NCBI RefSeq assembly: GCF_003149185.1
Contig: NZ_QGDO01000003.1
Span: forward strand, 512,379-576,378
Origin: Sediminitomix flava
GTDB lineage: Bacteria > Bacteroidota > Bacteroidia > Cytophagales > Flammeovirgaceae
Direction of reading: 5' to 3'
Length of the DNA stretch: 64,000 bases
Positions 12,701-19,613 of this stretch are shown one piece after another (the stretch's first letter is position 1; each line of letters opens with the position of its first letter). The translations under genes and the position numbers were made by a program. The notes beneath the pieces are model-generated. The model did no database searches and was not told where the DNA came from. It saw nothing but the letters and a program-made list of their open reading frames with translations.

Positions 12701-15700
12701 ATAATCTTTACGTAAGTGGAAATATTACGATTCAAGACAATGGTAACTTCCAAACTAGAGGAACTTTAAACTTGATTAAGAATTCTGGACCAGCATTCAT
12801 TACTTCAGGTGGAAGTACTTTCAATAATGTCATTATAAATGGTGATGCAAGTTTCAGTCTTGAAGATGAATTTGCATTGAATGGTAACTTCACGCAATTG
12901 AAAGGAACTTTCGACTTGAATGGTAATAAGGCAACTTTAGGGAATAGTTCGGATGTAATGACAGTTGAGTCAACATTTAAAGTAGGTCCAGCTGGTCAAT
13001 TAGTTTTAGGTTCGAATGTTACTTTCGAGGTAAGTGAAACAGGACGATTTGAAGCAATTGGTACTTCAAGTGAATTTGCAACAATTGAATCTACATCTGG
13101 AACCAGATATAATTTCATTGTAAATGGAACGATTGCAGCACGTTACTATATATTTAGTGACTTGAATTTGAGTGGTCTTAATATTACTTCTACGGGTACA
13201 ATTGACGAGACAGATAACTTAAGTTATGGTTCTTTCTCAAGAGGTATTGCTGGAGGTACTTATCTAAGAATTGAGAACACGCAAAATTTAACTAGTTCAA
13301 ATCGAATTGAAGAGCTAACATTTGTAGATGACCCAGGAAATGGCGCAACAAACGTTACAAAACTTAATGCAGCTTCAGGAGATATTGAATTCTACAATAC
13401 AAGAGGTAATCTTTCTGGTGAAAACTTTGATAATGACCCATATGATTTAATCTCATTCTTAGGAGATGAAACACTAACATGGGTTGGAAGTGTAAGTGAA
13501 AACTGGTTCTTGGCTAGTAACTGGTCTTCAAACTTAGGTGCAGGGAAAGTACCTACAGGCTTAGAAGATATTATCATTTCTTCAACGGCTGTAAATGCAC
13601 CAGTAGTAGATGGTTCTATTGGGACTGCATTAGCTAAGTCACTTACAGTTGAGTCTGGGGCATTCTTGAATGTATTATCAGAAGTTGATGGTTCAGATTT
13701 AATTGTTTCAGGAGATGTTACAATTGAGGGTGTATTCACAAATTCAGGTAATGATGTAGATATTGAAGTTCAAGGAAACTGGTCTAAGTCAAATGCAAGT
13801 GCTGTGTTCTCACCTGGTGAAAGTACAGTAAGCTTAAATACGACTACAGGTACTAAATACATAAACAACAGTAATTCTACTTTCAATAATCTAGTGGTAT
13901 CAAATGGACATTATATTTTTGAAGAGAATACTATTATTTTAGGTAACCTTTCTGTTGAAACTACAGGTACGCTTGAAGTAGATAACACAAGTTCTTTAGA
14001 TGTTTATGTTGGTGGTAATCTTTCTAATGAAGGAACGTTGACACCAAATAACTCTTCTTTCTACTTCAATGCTTCAGATGGAGCAACTAAAACAGTATTA
14101 ACTGGCGGTGTTGCTTTTAATGATGTGTATTTTAATCCTTCTGTTTCTAATACTTATCAATTATCAGATAATCTCACAATTGATGGTAATGCTTATGTAG
14201 ATATGACTTCATTAGATTTGAATTCATATGATATGAGTGTAGGTACTGATGCTACTGATAAATTAGAAGTTGCGAATAGTGCAACATTGGAAGTGAATGG
14301 AGGAGAGACTCTTGCTTTAGGTTCTGGAACTGATTTAGTAATTGCTAACGGTGGAAAGATTAATCTGCTAGGTTCTTCTGAATCTAATAGAGCTAAAGTG
14401 TCAAGTAGAGTGAATATGCCTTATTCATTTACGGTTGAATCAGGAGCGACAATTAATGGAGAGTATTATTTGATTGAATATCTTGATGAAAACGGTCTTG
14501 AAATTTTATCTGGAGCTACGATTGAAGAAACGTCTGGTGAGGCAATGACTAATGGTGAATTCTCTAATGGAGAAAATTCAGCAAACTCTCGCTATTTACA
14601 TGTAGTAAATGATTTGGGGTCTGGTATTACTTTCTCAGAAGTTAGATTTAATTCAGGACCAACTTACAATGTTGTAAGAGAATCAGGAAGTGGAAACTTA
14701 ACAGTCTTTAATAGTACTGGAGCACTTTCAGGGTATACTTTTGAAAAAGATGATCAGGCAGTTTCAGATGTGGCTGGTTTAATTCTTTGGACCTATGATA
14801 ATGCACCATTTATTTGGCAAGGAGATGTAAGTACAGACTGGCATACTTCAGCTAACTGGGATAGAGATGCGGTTCCATCAAGTACTTCAGAGGTTTTCAT
14901 TCCTCAAGGAACTGCAAATGCGATTATTTCAACTGCAAATGCTGAAGCTAAAGGTCTTACTTTCCAAGAAGGTGGTCACTTGACAATTACAAGCGGATAC
15001 AATTTGAATATTGAAGATTATCTTGATATAAATAGTGAAACCTTCATTATTCAAGACGGTTCTTCATCTACTGTAACCGTAGGAGAGAATATCTTAAACC
15101 TTAATAGTAGTGGAAGTAGTTATTTTGGAGATGCATCCACTCTAGTTTTAGAGTCTGAGTCTGCAACTCCACTGACTCTTTACTCGGATATTTCTCTTAA
15201 TAATCTGACAATAAATGGTACTGCAACATATTCTACTGATGTGTTAGATGTAAATGGAAATCTTACAATCCAAAACGGAGGATTAGAATTGGCGAATACA
15301 TCTAGTACTTTAAATGTAGGAGGAAATATTGATGTGCAGGCTTCAGGGACTTTAAACCTCTCAACAGGAGAAGTTACTTTAGATGGAGCTAATCAGGATA
15401 TCACTTTTACAGGTACTGCGAGCTTGAATAACTTGAAATTGAACGGAACCGATGTTAAAACTTTAAAATCCTCAACGTCTGTTCATAACCTTGTAATTTC
15501 AAGTACAAGTACATTTACGATTGATGGTGGAATTTCATTGGCTGTAGATGGTGATTGGACAAACAGTGGTGTTTTCAACCACGGTAATGGAACAGTTACT
15601 TTTGAAGGTGATGAATTACAAAATATCTACCAGTCGGGAACAGGTGATTTCTATAACTTTATAGTTAATAATGATGCACCTGGTTTTGCAATCAACCTAA

Positions 15701-16839
15701 ATGATCCGATTAATGTAGCGTCTCAGCTTACATTTACAGACGGTATTATTTTGGGAGGTACAAATGAGACAATATCGTTTGGAACGAGTTCAAGTGTTAC
15801 AGGAGCATCTGCTTCAAGTTACATCGATGGTGTCGCAATCAAAGAAGGTGGTTCAGATTTCATTTTCCCTGTCGGAAAGAATGGTATTTTAGCTCAATTA
15901 GGGCTTTACGACTATAGTGGATCTTCAAGTACATTTAAAGTGGAGTACATTGAAGGCAATGCAAATACTTTGTCATCAACGTATGAAGCTGGACAACTAG
16001 AAGCTGTAAGTAGAATTGAATATTGGGATCTTGAAAGGACTTCTGGTACTGACGACGCTAATGTTAGACTTTACTGGACAGACAATGAAAGAAGTCTTAT
16101 TTACAAGCTAGATGAGATTTCAGTAGCACATCTTGATACTGATGATAATACTTGGTATACCAAAGGCGGAGACGCAACAGGGCCAGCAACAACTGCAGGT
16201 TCAGTAGGTAGTGATTTCCCTCTTACAGAATATGGCTATGTTACTTTTGGTTCTAGCACTACAGATAACTTGTTACCTATTTCTTTATCATACTTTGTAG
16301 CATCTTACAAAGCAGGAGAGGTACTTTTAGAATGGGAAACATCTTCAGAAATAAATAATGATTATTTCACTGTAGAACGATCAATTGATGGAGTAAACTT
16401 CGAATCAATTGAGAAAGTAGAGGGTGCAGGATATAGCGACTTATCACTTTACTATTCAGTAATTGATGATTCTCCTTACCATGGAACTTCTTATTACAGA
16501 TTGAAACAAACGGATTTCAGTGGAAGGTATACTTATACTGCAATTGTCCTTGTTTCAAGAGAATCAGATTTAGATGATTTCACATTGAAGCTTTACCCAA
16601 ATCCGCTAAGAAATACAAGCTTGAATATTGAGCTAGGCGGTTTGAAAAAGCAAGAAGATGTAAGCTTAGAAGTGTATGATGTATTTGGTAAGAAAGTGAT
16701 GATAAAACAATTGAAATCAGACACATCAGGCTTCTTACAATGGAAAACTGAAGAGTTGTCATCACTAAGTGCTGGAGTTTATATCTTATTGATTGATTCT
16801 GGTAGAGGTGTAGTACAACAAAGATTAGTTATAGAATAG
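3748..16839 (+). CDS. giant T9SS-secreted repetitive surface protein
   Basis: 4,363 residues. A type I signal peptide (MKKTYYLLLLLVFMG, cleavage near SYAQ) is followed by thousands of residues of short beta-helix-like repeats with recurrent 'GSGTKTL.G.L.V.GDL.I..GA.L' and 'TVTFDGGNQTI' phrases, as in filamentous or pectate-lyase-like adhesins. Superimposed are four copies of a composite module of about 150 residues (YL...N-FN.GP..NV.R...-G.L.G..YE.D..-I.W, then W.G..S..W..A.NW.....P.....V.IP), starting near residues 1284, 2391, 3172 and 3616. A 'FIFPVGKNG' module near 4050 and an FN3-like segment (SLSYFVASYKAGEVLLEWET) precede the C-terminal type A sorting domain (LYPNPL...VYDVFGKKV...LSAGVYILLI...QRLVIE). 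It should be exported by T9SS and anchored or released at the surface. Adhesion or gliding is inference. The low-complexity Thr/Ser/Gly/Asn/Asp content is typical. Confidence 0.95.
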   Translation: MKKTYYLLLLLVFMGLSKLSYAQYTSNTALSDFTEVSAWDGGTPVFDGTETFTILNGHTYEINSDVSVGELTVESGATLRTKSGDVFTLTANDNITVEGTLDLYDDILNQTSLVWHSSLGTSFTLSGGGSIELGNVTFKDPNEANGTTASYVVSRNLDIQGNVTIEDDATFVGGTNTITVGGSWSEITNGAAYDGSAGGTVIFTNDLAIALSSDATSNDLIFHNVEFNGGGIVNFGAEVFTTGNFIISSNTTVNTGLNVLIDGDFSVESGSSYNQTLSTTNFDGFTNQSITLSGDVTFYNVRFADDDGVDNLKTIVGDLKASGQLHIDDLTELSTADLLSFNSFRLSNTDLDATAGITGDIEINGGTVYDDEANGVIDLSNTGSIKILGSSSIQAGDEFKVNDFFIEDGINLTINDGAQLTGKSSSVFSLGDNSRLQLRGADNFPNGFSTANYSVHENSFIYYNGALAQNIEPTDSNWSYGSLYLDEDTKTLTGNVDIANHIYLRDDVTLELSTFDVNLAGNIYNEDGGSITSASSGYGTFTFDGVNNAQTVQELDGGTSYSFGKIQVNKTGLTQDRNVTFYDNINFKEEFVVSNPDGAENAYLVIDLRDHVLTNDFTGASNFSIGDFVELRTSSTSEFLNANSSTIKTFSTNGSVIRFNGANQTIPTGIIYNNIELSGSGVKTAGGSLDVEGDFSRVGGNIDFSDNSQSITIGGDWLMDQDWTIMTGSLTFDGGDQTVRESNFNNVTFAGSGTKTISGTLIINGDLSINDGVTVSSSDESLTVGGDWTENGTGTFSQLTGTTTLESSNGQDLTTTSNSTFGNLHIKNDRGVEFYSDVVVSRNFDLDKNNAEIDLDVNTLFVGRYFYFDEGTTINYRDGAIIHFNGDQEQRLQNANTASLPSLVFSGNGEKIITDKEINVDGDITIDGAYLDANSRNISLTGNWNNTGTFESYRAVTFNGTNQTISSSNFHDLVISTTGTTTLEGNVVLSGYMDINAGATLDVSSSNYSISVEEGWTNDGAFEAQEGTVTFVGGNANIYPHPTEQTGEYDANNFYNVVFELGSNNTVSLYSTFDVDNDLTINSGILHTRGMDVYVGGSFVNNATFSHSNDASLLTLNASSGTHLFNPGTSSFRDITVDASGAVYELQSDLSISGSNNRLLTVQNGELSLNGNSIEFSSGTDILINGGILDVDEGADLVLGTDATITMSNGAFKVVGTESSPASLASSDPDTGDFYTYTQTGGTIHAKNYIIQNTKDGLDIQGGSIDATDNFSNGIFSDGTGSQYLKLNSISFTDFDVLDVVFNEGPTNNVERSGGSGVVTFKDYLGSLGGEAYENDAASFIEWDNDALTIVKWDGDAGDGLWNTATNWSGDAIPTSTDNVVLDNSLVAGNYNVSIPSAVQVNNLDINGDLTLSLNGNTLDINDLTFTDGTFELGTSGEVQVGGNYIVASTAVLNAGTSTVKFDGVSGASNLVSVAGSNGSFYNVTFEAEDDEARYMVSSDLSVTGDFTLTSGLFDILTASTITVEGNWQKNGGIFQEGTSTVDFSGASDQSISGGVFYNVILSGGSNKSLSSNMTIQNDLTISADAGTVLKGEDKLIFVKGDWVNNNSTAAFDAGTSSVIFNGGNQSITGTSSTEFSTLYLTGSGNKYFYESAHILKEMLISSTGTVQVEESVSITGEATASLEMTNGTMTVKGANNFPSNFGTYQLLGGAVEYRADLDQNIYQTTYYNLILDIPSTDAYNKNLLGDITVNGYLNIDKSNVVFNVNNHTLELEGNLGVPTSTTINWGTGTLIHKGGGWNIDRDITDFNNLILRGTSTKALLADLSVTGDLTVEDGVSLDLNDYELNGGGAFTLEGAASMVVNDHPSTTEPAFANGFSSYSLSENSTVTISAPDAVILPSGVTFGRLNLRGTLTASLEGDLDVDGIFDMSSTTFLDTDNGHDLYLAGSYVDLQNYTASNSSTVYFDGADQTIRNDLNSGSETFELNDVVFSGSGTKTLDGGNDIWNIAGDVTVNSGAFVRLSRQMNVAGSFTNNGSFTQTSNTYGLEFNGVGDIDLNFGVENQLRNVFFNGSGGTYTLITNGMKVINGYLNISSTSIVDFGSLTHELASNTHSFEGTINSTNASFIFNRTGDQYLPAIDLSFEDFTISGTGRKYIPANTYTIDDLHVESSPYLYLSEDGGENVSTLIVKGNWLNEGRVYTYTSNVYLDSDDTTTKTITSGGYEFYNLIINEYQTNARTYQIQDELYIENELQVKANATLEVINNTLRLGNNDTDYPLGETHTVEANGAIYIGENGILEFDGNDQDQTLNVSGSISFVGSTENLAKIERRSGNQRLAINILSGGSVAASFYEFSHIAHTGFIVNSGATIDATHNFSDGLWTGISTSNSGDYRYLQIDNDLGAGITINNVMFNHDRTPSQGVHYNVGRLSTATGKITFDGQINGRLAGATYEDDQNTGDADGLIVWSGTTDITWEGAVSADWNTAANWSSGTVPTSTENVVIPLGSPNNPIISTTAECNKLTISNGILSLTDAADLTVSSDLTIGTGTYAGILTAASGATIELDGSLDMSSNAIFKGTESTFNFTPLAGTVNLTANANSEFGNIIYNGDVDFRMIGSEIHVLGSMTLSNGNLSAITSNYTHYVAKDLLNNGGDVSASTTGLFVLNGDNQTVKDFVFNDLQIDGTGVKTFEGTNTIEDDLTIVSNLTSAATATINFKGDVIIESGATFDDGGTTHYFSGRNWKGEGSYAGAGTIEFVSTGDQYIEASKFNNLDLNLAASNEVYLMGDVDVTGDVYLRSNVNYLYTDEYLIQSTNGTGEFVMEASSRIQVQGANNFPDNFGTYSMDESSTTFYNGVVDQTVKGNVAYGRLDLRNPNTKTLSDDITVQERLYINDATLDVSTSNYTLTLYDDFYNNSIGSFLARSGEVIFAAPTADDTNYQDIYLGAEGTKDFYDLTVNSERRIDQEYATLNILNNFRIDKGDFRISDNDDNLYVSGNITIQDNGNFQTRGTLNLIKNSGPAFITSGGSTFNNVIINGDASFSLEDEFALNGNFTQLKGTFDLNGNKATLGNSSDVMTVESTFKVGPAGQLVLGSNVTFEVSETGRFEAIGTSSEFATIESTSGTRYNFIVNGTIAARYYIFSDLNLSGLNITSTGTIDETDNLSYGSFSRGIAGGTYLRIENTQNLTSSNRIEELTFVDDPGNGATNVTKLNAASGDIEFYNTRGNLSGENFDNDPYDLISFLGDETLTWVGSVSENWFLASNWSSNLGAGKVPTGLEDIIISSTAVNAPVVDGSIGTALAKSLTVESGAFLNVLSEVDGSDLIVSGDVTIEGVFTNSGNDVDIEVQGNWSKSNASAVFSPGESTVSLNTTTGTKYINNSNSTFNNLVVSNGHYIFEENTIILGNLSVETTGTLEVDNTSSLDVYVGGNLSNEGTLTPNNSSFYFNASDGATKTVLTGGVAFNDVYFNPSVSNTYQLSDNLTIDGNAYVDMTSLDLNSYDMSVGTDATDKLEVANSATLEVNGGETLALGSGTDLVIANGGKINLLGSSESNRAKVSSRVNMPYSFTVESGATINGEYYLIEYLDENGLEILSGATIEETSGEAMTNGEFSNGENSANSRYLHVVNDLGSGITFSEVRFNSGPTYNVVRESGSGNLTVFNSTGALSGYTFEKDDQAVSDVAGLILWTYDNAPFIWQGDVSTDWHTSANWDRDAVPSSTSEVFIPQGTANAIISTANAEAKGLTFQEGGHLTITSGYNLNIEDYLDINSETFIIQDGSSSTVTVGENILNLNSSGSSYFGDASTLVLESESATPLTLYSDISLNNLTINGTATYSTDVLDVNGNLTIQNGGLELANTSSTLNVGGNIDVQASGTLNLSTGEVTLDGANQDITFTGTASLNNLKLNGTDVKTLKSSTSVHNLVISSTSTFTIDGGISLAVDGDWTNSGVFNHGNGTVTFEGDELQNIYQSGTGDFYNFIVNNDAPGFAINLNDPINVASQLTFTDGIILGGTNETISFGTSSSVTGASASSYIDGVAIKEGGSDFIFPVGKNGILAQLGLYDYSGSSSTFKVEYIEGNANTLSSTYEAGQLEAVSRIEYWDLERTSGTDDANVRLYWTDNERSLIYKLDEISVAHLDTDDNTWYTKGGDATGPATTAGSVGSDFPLTEYGYVTFGSSTTDNLLPISLSYFVASYKAGEVLLEWETSSEINNDYFTVERSIDGVNFESIEKVEGAGYSDLSLYYSVIDDSPYHGTSYYRLKQTDFSGRYTYTAIVLVSRESDLDDFTLKLYPNPLRNTSLNIELGGLKKQEDVSLEVYDVFGKKVMIKQLKSDTSGFLQWKTEELSSLSAGVYILLIDSGRGVVQQRLVIE
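7597..7890 (+). repeat. composite module copy 1 in the giant protein
   Basis: Encodes the YL..-FNEGPTNNVERSGGSG-...-YENDA-...-LWNTATNWSGDAIPTSTDNVVL unit (about residues 1284-1381). It is preceded by a conserved IDATDNFSNG segment that also precedes copies 2-4 in altered form. Confidence 0.75.
10918..11250 (+). repeat. composite module copy 2 in the giant protein
   Basis: Encodes YLQIDNDLGAG...YEDDQ...ITWEGAVSADWNTAANW...VPTSTENVVIP from about residue 2391, preceded by IDATHNFSDG. Confidence 0.75.
13261..13582 (+). repeat. composite module copy 3 in the giant protein
   Basis: Encodes YLRIENTQ...LSGENFDND...LTWVGSVSENWFLASNW...VPTGLEDIIIS from about residue 3172, preceded by IDETDNLSYG. Confidence 0.75.
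14593..14911 (+). repeat. composite module copy 4 in the giant protein
   Basis: Encodes YLHVVNDLGSG...FNSGPTYNVVRESGSG...FIWQGDVSTDWHTSANW...VPSSTSEVFIP from about residue 3616. It is closest to copies 1 and 2 in wording. Confidence 0.75.
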
Positions 16840-16862
16840 ATAGATTGAATTTTTAAATAAAG

Positions 16863-16897
16863 AATGCCATCCTTTAAAAGGGATGGCATTTTCTTTT
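16863..16897 (+). terminator. terminator after the giant gene
   Basis: Perfect 10-bp stem AATGCCATCC/GGATGGCATT (16863-16872 with 16881-16890) followed by a T-rich tract. It sits between two convergent genes and may also stop the GH43 transcript. Confidence 0.85.
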
Positions 16898-16901
16898 TTA
16901 C

Positions 16902-18581
16902 TTATTTTCTTTCGAAGCCCTTATAATTTACCCAGTCAAAATCGGCATAATCAGAAGATTTTTGGCCATTACTAGACGTGTAAAGCCCTAAGTTTGCGCC
17001 TGTGTATCCATCTCCCAAAATGAGATTAGCAGAAGTTGTTGTAAAAAGCTCATAAGATTTACCTTGGTCTAAAGAATAGAAATATTGGTATGTATGATTT
17101 TTTGAAATGACTTTAAAGATAATTTCACCCTTATAAGTTTCAAGCTTTTTAGATTTCAGCGTTCGAACTTCTTTTTCTTTCTGTGCTAAATTGAGTTTCA
17201 GATTGTATGAGTTATTCCCTTTCTCAAGTGTAAAGTTGATGTATTTGTTGTCTTTGTACAATAAACTAATTCCAGCTTCTACATTCTCCTTTTTAGCTTT
17301 AAAATTCATCTTTGCACTATATTCAAAATCACTTTCTTTCTGACGGAAACCAATCCAACTACAGCTGACTCTATCTTGTATAATTTCTGATCTTGTGTAT
17401 AACCTAAGATATCCTTGATGATCTGACAGGCTGTAAGTTCTTTGCTTCGGAATTCTTCTAAAATTCCATTCTAGATCAAGTCGTTCATTTTCGAAGTGAT
17501 CAATGAAAGCATCATTTCGGTATTGAGGTTTATCTGCAAATGGGAGTGGAGTATTCCTTAAAATACGACCTGTTTCTGGTGCAGCTACTGGCCATTCGTA
17601 TTTTGTTTCTTTCCAATCATAAGGTTCTCTTTCCCATTGCATTGGCAATAAATGCGTTTCTCGTGCCATATTTGATGCTCGCGCTTCTTCATTTCTAATT
17701 CCAAGCGCTACCATATACCATCTTCCATCTGCTAATTGAATCATATCAGCATGTCCTGTGCTATTGACCCAATTGTCATAAGATAGGTTTCTTGTGGTGA
17801 GTACTGGGTTTCTAGGGTTTGATGTAAACGGACCGATTACATTGTCACTGACAGCGATCATAACAGCATGCTCAAAACCCGTTCCTCCCTCAGCGATCAT
17901 TAGGTAGTAACGTCCATCATGTTTGTACATATGAGGACCTTCAGCCCAAACTCCGCCGCAAGCACCAGTCCAGAGGTAGTGTCTTTCACCTTTAAGTTTC
18001 CAGTTTTCAAGGTCTAGTTCTTGCGTCCAAATTTCTCCTTCCCCTGAGAATGACGGATTTCTTGCAGCTCCTTGTCCTACATACCAAACCCTTCCATTGT
18101 CGTCAAAGAAAATGTCAGGATCAATACCTGGTGCACCTTCAATGACATGAGGTTCAGACCAAGGACCTTCTGCATTTTCAGCGGTGATAATAAAGTTGAC
18201 AAGTTGTGCTGGCTCGCCTTCTGCAGGGCTATAGACATTAGTTGTGATAATGTAAAATAGTCCATCGTGATATCGAACTGTAGGGGCGTGAATTCCTCCG
18301 TCAGATTGCACATCTAATAGGTTTACTTTTCCATTGCATTGCTCTTTACGATGGAGTCCATGTCCAATACATTCCCAATTCACTAAGTCTTTACTTCTAT
18401 GGATCGGTAAGCCAGGGAAGTATTCGAAAGAAGAATTGACGATGTAATAATACTCACCATCATATGTAATTGATGGGTCAGGGTATCCCCCTGAGATAAT
18501 TGGATTGGTGAAAGTGGTTCCTTGACCAAACACATGAATGGTGAGACTCAGAAGGAAAGCTAATAAAGTGATGTTTTTCAT
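16902..18581 (-). CDS. secreted GH43 glycoside hydrolase (beta-xylosidase / arabinofuranosidase type)
   Basis: 559 residues with a type I signal peptide (cleavage near VFGQ). Residues about 24-330 form the five-bladed propeller: FTNPIISGGYPDPS supplies the likely general base D35, PGIDPDIFFDD the pKa-modulating Asp near 154, and GVWAEGPH the general acid near E213. Residues about 350-555 form a beta-sandwich module (GFRQKESDFEYSAKMNF, ISLLYKDNKYINF, LGLYTS) as in GH43 enzymes of the xylosidase subfamilies with a C2-type domain. By family the enzyme releases xylose or arabinose from plant or algal glycans. It is a single gene, not next to a SusC/SusD pair, so the target glycan is unknown. Confidence 0.92.
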   Translation of the reverse strand: MKNITLLAFLLSLTIHVFGQGTTFTNPIISGGYPDPSITYDGEYYYIVNSSFEYFPGLPIHRSKDLVNWECIGHGLHRKEQCNGKVNLLDVQSDGGIHAPTVRYHDGLFYIITTNVYSPAEGEPAQLVNFIITAENAEGPWSEPHVIEGAPGIDPDIFFDDNGRVWYVGQGAARNPSFSGEGEIWTQELDLENWKLKGERHYLWTGACGGVWAEGPHMYKHDGRYYLMIAEGGTGFEHAVMIAVSDNVIGPFTSNPRNPVLTTRNLSYDNWVNSTGHADMIQLADGRWYMVALGIRNEEARASNMARETHLLPMQWEREPYDWKETKYEWPVAAPETGRILRNTPLPFADKPQYRNDAFIDHFENERLDLEWNFRRIPKQRTYSLSDHQGYLRLYTRSEIIQDRVSCSWIGFRQKESDFEYSAKMNFKAKKENVEAGISLLYKDNKYINFTLEKGNNSYNLKLNLAQKEKEVRTLKSKKLETYKGEIIFKVISKNHTYQYFYSLDQGKSYELFTTTSANLILGDGYTGANLGLYTSSNGQKSSDYADFDWVNYKGFERK

Positions 18582-18814
18582 ATTTACTAAAAAATTTAAG
18601 TCGTCTGAATATAGCTGATTTATAATCTGAGAAGGTGGATTGGACTAAGATTAGTTCTAAACAATTGTAAAGAACCCATTCTTTAAATCTATATAAGCAC
18701 TTAACTAATTTGCCCTTTTGACATAAAACCTTATTTTTAAAATAAAGTGATTCAACTGTATTTTTTATTTTTCACAAGCTTGAGTCTCTTTTCCCAAAGA
18801 CAATAACTAGAATT

Positions 18815-19603
18815 ATGAATATAGATTTAACAAACAAAAATGCCCTTGTATGTGGCTCTAGCCAAGGAATAGGTTTTGCGTCAGCCATAGAATTGGCTAA
18901 GCTAGGTGCAAACGTAATCCTGTTGGCCAGAAACCAAGAAAGATTGGAGAAAGCTTTAGACAGTATTCCAAATAATGGTACTCAAAATCACCAATTATTG
19001 TGTGCGAATTTCGATGAGCCAAATTTGCTCAAAAAAGTAATTGATGATTTTCTTACAGATCATAAACCTATTCATGTATTGGTCAATAACACAGGAGGAC
19101 CCAATGGAGGACCAATTATAAATGCAGAGCTTGATGAGTTTGAAAATGCTTTTTCTCGCCATTTGAAATGTAATCATATCTTGATGCAAGCCGTTTTGGA
19201 AAGTATGAAATCAGAAGGATATGGAAGAATTATCAATGTGATTTCTACTTCTGTAAAAGCGCCACTGAATGGCCTTGGCGTTTCCAATACGATCAGAGGA
19301 GCAGTAGCGAGTTGGGCAAAGACTGTTTCAAATGAGGTAGCAAAATATGGCATTACGGTCAATAATGTTTTGCCAGGTGCTACAATGACTGCAAGGTTGG
19401 AAAGTATTATCGCTAAAAAAGCTGAGAAATTAGGAACAACATCAGAAGCGGTAAGTCAAGAAATGATGCGTGAAATTCCAGCACAACGTTTTGGTGAAGC
19501 CCAAGAGGTTGCAAATGCAGTAGCTTTTTTAGCAACACCAGCAGCTTCTTACATCAATGGAATTAACGTTCCTGTAGATGGTGGACGTACACCTTCACTT
19601 TAA
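18815..19603 (+). CDS. SDR-family protein with altered catalytic residues, first gene of the kynurenine operon
   Basis: 262 residues. The Rossmann motif reads GSSQGIG (14-20) rather than TGxxxGxG, with LARNQE for cofactor choice. NNTGG replaces the usual NNAG, and the catalytic Tyr-xxx-Lys is replaced by S157-N-T-I-R161; VNNVLPGATMT and the C-terminal VPVDGG are normal. It resembles the BKR-like SDR subgroup that lacks the classical tetrad. It lies 10 bp before the aldehyde dehydrogenase, so a role in tryptophan ring catabolism is likely, but the reaction is unknown; it may be non-catalytic or use a different mechanism. Confidence 0.85.
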   Translation: MNIDLTNKNALVCGSSQGIGFASAIELAKLGANVILLARNQERLEKALDSIPNNGTQNHQLLCANFDEPNLLKKVIDDFLTDHKPIHVLVNNTGGPNGGPIINAELDEFENAFSRHLKCNHILMQAVLESMKSEGYGRIINVISTSVKAPLNGLGVSNTIRGAVASWAKTVSNEVAKYGITVNNVLPGATMTARLESIIAKKAEKLGTTSEAVSQEMMREIPAQRFGEAQEVANAVAFLATPAASYINGINVPVDGGRTPSL

Positions 19604-19613
19604 TTTCTAGCCT

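Noticed and set aside
7176..13739. Antisense frames of 64-150 residues inside the giant gene
   Set aside because: Low-complexity Ser/Pro/Val shadows of the coding strand with no start context or family features.
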